64,000 bases of DNA, taken from NCBI GenBank assembly GCA_038040445.1, contig JBBPIG010000001.1, forward strand, positions 30,402-94,401, in the 5' to 3' direction. Source of the DNA: Acidobacteriota bacterium (GTDB lineage Bacteria > Acidobacteriota > Blastocatellia > UBA7656). This document shows, one piece after another, positions 57,473 through 64,000 of the stretch. Numbering within the stretch: position 1 is the stretch's first letter; each line of letters begins with the position of its first letter. A program made the position numbers and the translations under genes. The notes beneath the pieces were generated by a model. It made no database searches, was not told the DNA's origin, and saw only the letters and a list, made by a program, of their open reading frames with translations.

Positions 57473-57566
57473 ACAACTAGTACTCAGTCAGACTCGGTTT
57501 GACGGATCGCAGATCGAGTTACAACTAGTACGCAGTCAGACTCGGTTTGATGGATCGCAGATCGAG
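57473..57566. repeat. Two tandem copies of a 48-bp direct repeat
   Basis: 57473-57520 and 57521-57566 both read ACAACTAGTAC-x-CAGTCAGAC then TCGGTTTGA-x-GGATCGCAG and ATCGAG, with only two differences. They lie in the 57401-57897 gap after the chelatase operon. The rest of that gap shows no supported gene. With two copies and no spacers it is not a CRISPR array. Confidence 0.88.
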
Positions 57567-57897
57567 ATCTCCAGGCTGGCAATCCCGTAGGGATGACCTG
57601 TCTGAGAAGGTAAGCTGAGAAATCACGTGAGAACAACAGCCGGAGAGCATTTCTTGACCCGACTCTACTCCAATCGCTCATCGTTCATAATGATAGTTGC
57701 CAATCAGTCATTCCTACCGTCCATGCCGTTTTATCCCTCGGCCATATGACGTGACTGGTGCATTTAGCCTCGCTTGAAGCGCTCTGCCCAGTGGCATTGC
57801 TCTTGCCACTATTCCTGCGAATGAAGAGGGTCTGCCCGCCCCACTACTGCAGTCTCTTGTTCGTCGAATAAATGCCGTTGATGAAGAGAGGCATCGA

Positions 57898-60192
57898 TTG
57901 AGCGTACAGTTTCAGGTACTACAGTCAGAGATTCCAGCGCCGGCGCTGGAGGGCGGAGCTTCGAGAATCGATGCTCTGCAAAGCTATCAGACTCACTTGC
58001 TGGAGCCCGACTCACTGCTCGATGATCTTACCCGTCTGGCGGCTGAAGTCTGCGGGGCGGCGGGTGCTTTGTTGAGCGTCGTCAGGTCTGACCGCGTCCA
58101 ACACCTCTCGCGAGCCGGCTCGTTGTCGAGTGACGCTGCCGGTGAAGACTCGCTCATCTCGCTGGCAATTCAAGCCGGCGGCTTGTTCGTAGTATCAGAT
58201 ACGCAAACCGCTGGCGAGCTCAACAGCGACGCTCCGAACTCCAACAGTGCCGCGGTTCGCTTCTACGCCGGAGCGCCGCTGACTACACCTGAAGGTTACG
58301 TGATCGGCATGCTGTCGGTGATCGATCAAAGGCCTCGCACGTTGAGCGAAGCTCAGTCGAGTGCGCTGAGCTCATTAGCTCACGCCGCAATGGCCGGGCT
58401 CGAGGTCAGGCGCAAAAGCCTTGAACTGGATCAAGCGATGGCGGAACGCGCAAAAGCGTTCGAGTCGCTTACCGCCAGCGAAGAGCGTTGCGCGACGCTT
58501 CTGCGCGGCGCGACCGACGGCCTGTGGGAGTGGGATCTCGAGACCAACGAAATGCAATTCTGCGCGCGGTGGAAGGCGATGCTCGGCTACAAGGAGCACG
58601 AGCTGAACAGCCGGCCCGATGAGTGGTTCAATCGCGTTCACGCCGAAGATATCGAGCGGGTGCAGTCCGAGATAATGTCCCACCTGCTCGGATTGACACC
58701 ACAGTACCAAAGTGAACATCGCGTGCGAAGACAAGACGGCAGCTATCGGTGGATGTTGAGCCGCGGTTTGGCAGTGATGGACTCGAACCGGCACGTTTAT
58801 CGGATGACCGGCGCGTTGACCGATGTGACCGAGCAAAAACAAGCGGAGAAGCGGTTGCTGCACAACGCGTTTCACGACGCGCTGACCGGGTTGCCTAACC
58901 GCGCATTGTTCATGGATCGGCTGAAACATTCGCTGGCCGAGGTGAAAAAAGGCGACGGCTATGCGTTTGGCGTGCTGTTCCTGGATCTCGACCGCTTCAA
59001 GGTTGTCAACGATAGCCTCGGTCATCAGATCGGCGACCAGTTGCTGGTAGCGACCGCGCGCAGGCTCGAATCATGTCTGCGGCCCGGCGACATAGTCGCG
59101 AGGCTGGGAGGCGATGAGTTCGCAATCATCGTCGACCGCGTCAGGCACGTGAGCGATTGTGTTCAGGCCGCCGAACGCATACGCGAGCACCTATCTTCGC
59201 CGTTCAATCTTAGCGGCCACGAAGTCTTCATCTCGGCCAGCATCGGCATTGCGCTCAACCAGACCGGGTCAGAGCAGCCTGACGAGATCATTCGCAACGC
59301 GGACACCGCGATGTATCGCGCGAAAGATCAGGGCCGAGGCTGCTTCGAGCTATTCGACCAGGGGATGCATGCCCGCAACGCGGCGCTCTCGCAATTGGAG
59401 TCCGGACTGCGCCGTGCCCTCGCGCACGGCGAGTTCAGCGTCCACTATCAGCCAATAATATCGCTGGAAACCTGGCGAATCAGCGGCTTCGAAGCGCTGA
59501 TAAGGTGGAACCATCCGGAACACGGCTACATCTCGCCGTTGAAGTTCATCCCGGTGGCAGAAGATACGGGACTGATCATCGAGATAGGCCAGTGGGTGCT
59601 GCGAGAAGCCTGCCAGCAACTGAAATTGTGGCAAGAGCAATTTCCCTCGGACCCGCCGCTCAGCATCAGCGTCAATCTTTCGGGCAGACAATTCTCGCAG
59701 CCTGATCTTATCGATCGCATCTCTCAGATCCTGGATGAAACGGGGCTGGATGCAGGCAGCTTGAAGATGGAGATCACCGAGAGCGCCATCATCGAGAATA
59801 TTGACGCTGCGGCTCTGATGCTGAAGCGAATCAAAGCGCTCGGCGTTCGACTGTCTCTCGACGATTTTGGCACAGGCTACTCTTCGCTGAGTTACCTGCA
59901 CCGGTTTCCGATCGACACGTTGAAGATCGATCGCTCATTCGTGTCGCGGATCAGCCTGCCAAAGAACGCGGAGATAGTTAAAACGATTTTGACGCTGGCC
60001 AGGAACCTGGGAATGGACGTGGTTGCTGAAGGCGTCGAGACTCGCGACCAGATAATTCAGCTCACCGGGTTGAATTGCGAGTACGTGCAAGGCTATTTGC
60101 TGTCGAAGCCGATAGACGGCCGCGCCATGAGGGAACTGATAAGCGAGATATACCACAAGGGTCTGGGCCAGCACGCGGGGGCAGCAGCGTAG
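57898..60192 (+). CDS. GAF-PAS-GGDEF-EAL cyclic-di-GMP protein
   Basis: 764 residues. A GAF-like sensor (about 30-170, APLTTPEGYVIGMLSV), a PAS domain with PAC (about 195-320, GATDGLWEWDLETNEMQF, YRMTGALTDVTEQKQ), an active-looking GGDEF domain (LVVNDSLGHQIGDQ region, VARLGGDEFAIIV) with the I-site RPGD just before it, and an EAL domain (FEALIRWNHPEHGYI, LSLDDFGTGYSSLSYLHRFP, DVVAEGVETRDQ). Both synthesis and hydrolysis of c-di-GMP are possible. No membrane helix is seen, so it is cytoplasmic. TTG 57898 is the likely start. Confidence 0.94.
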   Translation: MSVQFQVLQSEIPAPALEGGASRIDALQSYQTHLLEPDSLLDDLTRLAAEVCGAAGALLSVVRSDRVQHLSRAGSLSSDAAGEDSLISLAIQAGGLFVVSDTQTAGELNSDAPNSNSAAVRFYAGAPLTTPEGYVIGMLSVIDQRPRTLSEAQSSALSSLAHAAMAGLEVRRKSLELDQAMAERAKAFESLTASEERCATLLRGATDGLWEWDLETNEMQFCARWKAMLGYKEHELNSRPDEWFNRVHAEDIERVQSEIMSHLLGLTPQYQSEHRVRRQDGSYRWMLSRGLAVMDSNRHVYRMTGALTDVTEQKQAEKRLLHNAFHDALTGLPNRALFMDRLKHSLAEVKKGDGYAFGVLFLDLDRFKVVNDSLGHQIGDQLLVATARRLESCLRPGDIVARLGGDEFAIIVDRVRHVSDCVQAAERIREHLSSPFNLSGHEVFISASIGIALNQTGSEQPDEIIRNADTAMYRAKDQGRGCFELFDQGMHARNAALSQLESGLRRALAHGEFSVHYQPIISLETWRISGFEALIRWNHPEHGYISPLKFIPVAEDTGLIIEIGQWVLREACQQLKLWQEQFPSDPPLSISVNLSGRQFSQPDLIDRISQILDETGLDAGSLKMEITESAIIENIDAAALMLKRIKALGVRLSLDDFGTGYSSLSYLHRFPIDTLKIDRSFVSRISLPKNAEIVKTILTLARNLGMDVVAEGVETRDQIIQLTGLNCEYVQGYLLSKPIDGRAMRELISEIYHKGLGQHAGAAA

Positions 60193-60241
60193 AAAGCGAT
60201 GTCAGGCCGGTGGATGCGCCGAAACTGAAACTGTGCAGGAC

Positions 60242-60343
60242 ATTGAAATTGGAAAGCGCAAGAAATTGAAAATTGCAAATTAGAAATTGCAAATTGAGGG
60301 ACGGGCCGCCGCCTTAGTCTTCAATTTTCAATTTTCAATCCCC
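60242..60343. repeat. AATTGCAAATT / CAATTTTCAATTTTC fold-back repeat
   Basis: The left arm 60253-60297 (GAAATTGAAAATTGCAAATT words) and right arm 60319-60341 (TTCAATTTTCAATTTTCAAT) pair around a GC-rich loop (GGGACGGGCCGCCGCC). It lies between two convergent genes and could end both transcripts. It is the same AT-rich family as 11915-11970 and 37655-37748. Confidence 0.88.
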
Positions 60344-60347
60344 CCCG

Positions 60348-63300
60348 TCAGCGAGGGTCCCGGTCCCACCAGTACTGCTTCTCGAGCTTCTTCCGGGCGG
60401 GCCAGACCTCGTCGAGCGTGTCGCCTTCGAACATCTGTCCGTTCTTCATCACGAAGCGAATCGAGTTCGTATTGTGAATATCAAGGAGCGGATTCTTATC
60501 GAGCACGATGAGATCAGCCAGCTTGCCGGCTTCAATTGAGCCGATATCTTGCTGTAGACCGATCGCCTCGGCTCCAAACAACGTCGCCACCCTCAAAGCT
60601 TCGAGCGTAGTCATACCGCCCGACTGCAGGTTCCAGATTTCCCAGTGACAGCCCAGCCCTTGAAACTGACCGTGACCGCCTAAACATACTCGGCCTCCCG
60701 CGTGAACGATGTCGGCGCAAGCCTTGGCGAGTCCGACGTGGCCATATTCGGAAGGCAAGAACCATTGGCCGCGGCGCTTGACCATCGTGTCAATCAATTC
60801 GTGCGGAATGAAACGGCGAACCTTCGCGTTGCCGTGAATGTCCGTGCTTTCGAAGTAGTAGTTCTCGGACCACGGCGCGCCGTACGCGACGAGCGTCGTC
60901 GGCGTGTAGAACGTGCCGGTCTTGGCGACAAACTGGACAACGTCTTTGTAGAGCGGTTGTATCGGCAGCGAGTGCTCGTGACCAGAGAAGCCGTCCGCCA
61001 TCTGAGTCAGATCGAGCTTCATATCGAGCGCGCCTTCGGTTGTCGAAGTGATGCCGAATTCCTTGCAAGCCATCGCCACCCACTGGCGCACGATGCGATC
61101 GCCGACAACGTACTGCTTGAGCGTCGTCGTGTGATAAGCCTCCTTGTACCGCTTGATGAAATTGCGGGCCGCTTCTTTATCCTCGATTCCTGACTGAGCA
61201 AACACCCCCGGCCCCGTGGAGTAGACTCGCGGTCCAAGAATGTCGCCGGTCTCGACAAGGTCGGTATAGGCGAACACATCGGTCGTCGAGCTCTGTGGGT
61301 CACGAGTGGTGGTCACACCGTAAGCAAGGTTCGCCAGGTACTGCCACACCTGCGTTTGATGCACCCCGCGCGGCGGCCACATGTGCGCGTGAACATCTAC
61401 GAATCCCGGAATGATAGTCTTGCCGGTCACATCGATGATTTTTGCGCCGGCAGGTATTTGCGCTTTGCCTTTCGCTGCCACTGCCGCTATTCGATTGTCG
61501 GTGATCACGATGTCGCCGCGCTCGATCACCTCATCGCCTTTCATCGTGACGATGCGGGCGCCGCTTAAAACAACGGTGCCCTTAGGTCGAGCGCGAGGAG
61601 CTTCGACGACGACATCGGTTACATCGGGTTTGTCGGCGCTCACGTCCTGGCGATAGAACTTCGCGCCCCAGGCCCAGGTCACCGATTTGCCATCGTTTGA
61701 CCACGTGAGATAGTCGCCTCCTTCAAGCGACATTTTCTTGACTGGAACCGATGAGGGCCCGCTGGTGATGCTGATGGCCACCGTCTCCTTGCCGGCTTTT
61801 GGAACGTTCACCATGTAGTGCTTGCCCTGGAGGCTCACGAATGCACGCTGGCCGTCGGGCGAGATCTTGATATCGTCGGCACTCGGTGGGTTCGGGCCGG
61901 TACCGGTGCCGGTGACTTTGAAGTGCGTCCTTCGATCGAGGCCGTCAAGCCTTACCGAGGTGAGTCCGGCCTGGGTTGTGAGATAGACGCGGTTCGGATC
62001 GTTGGTAAAATGCGGCGAGCGTCCACCTTGAGCGGGGCCGATCAACGTCGAATCACCTCCCGTAGCGGGAATCCATCTGAGGTCCACACCGGTGCCCTGA
62101 CCGATGCCGGTGATCTCGCTCGGATCCATCGTTGCGTCCGGCAGAACGTCCGGATCGTGTATCGTAAGATCCGCGAAGAGCTGGTCGGTGGTCGCACCCG
62201 ATCCGAAAACGATCTTCGACGAGTCGGGGGAGTAAACGGGGTTTGAATAGTGCGCGGCCCGCCGAGTGAGCTGTTCAGGCCTCGAGCTGCCGCCGGCCGC
62301 GGCTCGATAGATGTGCCCGCCTTCGCGCGACCAGGTCACATAAGCTACGTAGCGTCCGTCAGGAGACCACGACGGCATAAACTCGCCAAGCGGCGAATCG
62401 GTCAAGCGGCGCGGCGTGCCCGCCGGCAGGTCCATAACGCAAAGCTTGTTCAGTGAGCTAAAGGCAATACGCTTGCCGTCCGGCGAGAGCGCAGGCCAGC
62501 GAATCAGCCGAGCGCGCACGGTCGAGCTGTCATCGACGCGATTTTGAAAATAGACTCGCGGCGCCAGTTCAGCTTCGACCTTGGCGGTGAACGGAATGAC
62601 CGTGGCTTTGCAGGACTCGATATCGACGCGCTGAATTTTCCCGTTGATTGGAACGATGAGGGATTTACCGTCGGGCATGAAAGCGTAGCCGGGCATCGTG
62701 TCTCGAGTCCCACGCGATTCCTGATCATCGCGCGTGACCGGATTGATCAGCCAGTGCTCTTCGCTGGTTTCGAGATCGCGCACGCGCAACGCCGTGCCCG
62801 ACTCATAGCGGGTGGCGTAGACGAGCTTCTTGCCGTCGGGTGACAACACCGGTCTCATCGCGCTGCCTTGCGCGTTGGTTATCGTCGAAGTCTCGCTGCT
62901 CTCGCGATCGAAGCGTATGATTTGCCAGAGCGGAAACTGAGCGTTATAGGTGAATGCTCCGTTACGCTGAGCATAGTAGACGAATCGCCCGTCGGCAGAG
63001 GCTACCGCGCCGTACTTGTTTTGCCGGGGCGGCTGGGGTTGACCCGAGCCAAAAGGTTGAAGCGGCGGTGGCGGCGGCCCCAGGCTTACTCCCGAGCCGC
63101 CGTCCTTGTGATACATCCACAGCGAGAAGGTGCCGAGCCCTTCGGTTGATTTCGACGCGATGACGTAATCACCGTCCGCGGTCCACGACGGAGACAGAAA
63201 CGATGTGTTGCGTCCCTTGGTCAGCGGCTTGGGGTTCGAGCCGTCCGCGTCGGCGATCCACAAATTCTCGGCTCCGCTGCGATCGCTTATGAACACGATC

Positions 63301-63656
63301 TTCTTGCCGTCGGGCGAGAACCTGGGCTGACTCTCGAAAGACAGACCGCCCATTACGCGCCGGGCTTCGCCGCCGGTTGACGGCAGCGTGTAGACGTCAC
63401 CGAGCAGATCAAAGATGATCGTCTTGCCGTCGGGCGAAACATCGAGAGACATCCACGTTCCTTCATCTGTGGTGAACTCGATCTTCTTGTCCGTCTTTAG
63501 CGGCAGCTCTTCGTCTTTCTTTTCCTTCTTGTCTTCTTTCGTTTCGTCGTCTTTCTTCGGGTCCTGCGCGAATGTCCCGAGGGGCAGGGACACGAAAAGA
63601 ATAGTGAACAAAGACACGGCCACACGGAAGCGCTTAAAGGCGGACATGAGAGTCAT
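60348..63656 (-). CDS. Secreted TolB-like propeller - amidohydrolase fusion
   Basis: 1102 residues. The signal peptide (VAVSLFTILFVSLPLGTFA) is followed by a Lys/Asp/Glu-rich linker (KKDDETKEDKKEKKDEE), TolB/WD40-like repeats (RFSPDGKKIVFISDRSGAEN, PALSPDGKRIAFSSLNKLCV, YSPDSSKIVFGSG) to about 650, then an amidohydrolase domain: GARIVTMKGDEVIERGDIVI, IPGFVDVHAHMWPPRG with the HxH pair, and GGRVCLGGHGQFQGLGCHWE. The fusion is common in Acidobacteriota and related phyla; the substrate (possibly a peptide or cyclic amide) is not known. ATG at 63656 is the start, and M4 is possible. Confidence 0.92.
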   Translation of the reverse strand: MTLMSAFKRFRVAVSLFTILFVSLPLGTFAQDPKKDDETKEDKKEKKDEELPLKTDKKIEFTTDEGTWMSLDVSPDGKTIIFDLLGDVYTLPSTGGEARRVMGGLSFESQPRFSPDGKKIVFISDRSGAENLWIADADGSNPKPLTKGRNTSFLSPSWTADGDYVIASKSTEGLGTFSLWMYHKDGGSGVSLGPPPPPLQPFGSGQPQPPRQNKYGAVASADGRFVYYAQRNGAFTYNAQFPLWQIIRFDRESSETSTITNAQGSAMRPVLSPDGKKLVYATRYESGTALRVRDLETSEEHWLINPVTRDDQESRGTRDTMPGYAFMPDGKSLIVPINGKIQRVDIESCKATVIPFTAKVEAELAPRVYFQNRVDDSSTVRARLIRWPALSPDGKRIAFSSLNKLCVMDLPAGTPRRLTDSPLGEFMPSWSPDGRYVAYVTWSREGGHIYRAAAGGSSRPEQLTRRAAHYSNPVYSPDSSKIVFGSGATTDQLFADLTIHDPDVLPDATMDPSEITGIGQGTGVDLRWIPATGGDSTLIGPAQGGRSPHFTNDPNRVYLTTQAGLTSVRLDGLDRRTHFKVTGTGTGPNPPSADDIKISPDGQRAFVSLQGKHYMVNVPKAGKETVAISITSGPSSVPVKKMSLEGGDYLTWSNDGKSVTWAWGAKFYRQDVSADKPDVTDVVVEAPRARPKGTVVLSGARIVTMKGDEVIERGDIVITDNRIAAVAAKGKAQIPAGAKIIDVTGKTIIPGFVDVHAHMWPPRGVHQTQVWQYLANLAYGVTTTRDPQSSTTDVFAYTDLVETGDILGPRVYSTGPGVFAQSGIEDKEAARNFIKRYKEAYHTTTLKQYVVGDRIVRQWVAMACKEFGITSTTEGALDMKLDLTQMADGFSGHEHSLPIQPLYKDVVQFVAKTGTFYTPTTLVAYGAPWSENYYFESTDIHGNAKVRRFIPHELIDTMVKRRGQWFLPSEYGHVGLAKACADIVHAGGRVCLGGHGQFQGLGCHWEIWNLQSGGMTTLEALRVATLFGAEAIGLQQDIGSIEAGKLADLIVLDKNPLLDIHNTNSIRFVMKNGQMFEGDTLDEVWPARKKLEKQYWWDRDPR

Positions 63657-63790
63657 GGGAATCCTCCGAGAATCAAACGTCAGCTTTCCACTGGGAGTAA
63701 AACGAGAGTGAGAATATAAAACAAAATCGACCGCAATACTACGTGAAATCCCGCAATGTTCTAACGAGGTTGTGCTAGGATTCAGCGGCG

Positions 63791-64000
63791 ATGTTGATGC
63801 TTTGTCCTATCTGCGCCGAAGAGTTTGAAACCAACGCAGGCAGGTGCCTGAGTTGCGGATGTGAACTGGTCGCGAGCACGCTGAACGACGAGGCGGGAAG
63901 TGTGGTTGGAACCAGCGAAGAAAGGGACGTTGAATTTGTCGAGTTATGCCGCCCGCAATCACACCCGGAGGCGATGTTCATCAAGCAAACGCTTGAACAG
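63791..64000 (+). CDS. Zinc-ribbon / DUF2007-like protein, cut by the window end
   Basis: The frame from ATG 63791 is open for 70 codons to the edge. C5-PI-C8 and C19-LS-C22 form a zinc ribbon. After an acidic linker comes FVELCRPQSHPEAMFIKQTL, which looks like the start of a DUF2007 (signal-transducing, PII-like) domain. A second ATG at 63797 is possible. It is divergent from the amidohydrolase gene. Confidence 0.75.
   Translation, partial: MLMLCPICAEEFETNAGRCLSCGCELVASTLNDEAGSVVGTSEERDVEFVELCRPQSHPEAMFIKQTLEQ

Overview
The window reads as a chromosomal segment of a high-GC, Gram-negative aerobe. The gene set (alternative complex III with an A2-type caa3 oxidase, a STAND/kinase/WD40 giant, CSLREA-type repeats, TolB-amidohydrolase fusions, secreted sulfatase with its own formylglycine enzyme) and the abundant intergenic fold-back repeats suggest an Acidobacteriota genome, most likely of the Blastocatellia type. 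That assignment is inference from gene content; no rRNA or tRNA gene was recognised.

Layout. 1-13025: respiratory operon actB-C-[S23 four-helix gene]-D-E-F, a small membrane protein, Sco1, then ctaC/D/E/F. 13239-14396: a thioredoxin-fold protein whose first active-site Cys is an in-frame UGA followed by a plausible bacterial SECIS hairpin. 14624-15126: a small two-gene pair, possibly toxin-antitoxin. 15221-20883: a three-subunit molybdenum hydroxylase (4-hydroxybenzoyl-CoA reductase-like), split by a Uma2 gene, an antitoxin-like gene and a hicB/frameshifted hicA pair. 21168-30679: a quinohemoprotein amine dehydrogenase (Qhp) operon with structural subunits A, C, B and maturation genes D, F, E. 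In the place where a QhpG flavin monooxygenase might be expected it carries two U32-family (UbiU/UbiV-like) Fe-S proteins. 30676-35455: membrane-anchored formylglycine-generating enzyme, SMP-30/NHL protein, arylsulfatase. 35442-39000: degraded antitoxin fragments, a DUF4440-like protein and two MacB-type permeases on the minus strand. 39345-45466: kinase-STAND-WD40 protein followed by a sigma-54 activator. 45836-52021: beta-helix protein, CHAD protein (minus), membrane sulfite-oxidase-type molybdoenzyme, MerR regulator with its own dyad promoter, His-rich secreted protein. 52427-57400: AAA and vWA chelatase subunits plus a half-length BchH/CobN-type large subunit. 57898-64000: GAF-PAS-GGDEF-EAL protein, TolB-amidohydrolase (minus), and a zinc-ribbon protein cut by the window end.

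How the genes work together. ActA-F (ActA lies outside) oxidises quinol and passes electrons to the caa3 oxidase, with Sco1 for CuA assembly. The Qhp enzyme would feed amine-derived electrons to the same periplasmic chain. The most interesting system is the Qhp operon: every cross-linking residue of the gamma subunit is kept, yet aromatic hydroxylation of the tryptophylquinone precursor may have been handed to an oxygen-independent U32 pair.

A second theme is repeat DNA. At least eight families of fold-back or direct repeats lie between or inside genes. They supply stop codons, Shine-Dalgarno sequences, N-terminal peptides, signal peptides and a C-terminal tail to neighbouring genes, and one pair of arms encloses the S23 gene. 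All functional statements come from reading the sequence and recognising family motifs; no database search was run.
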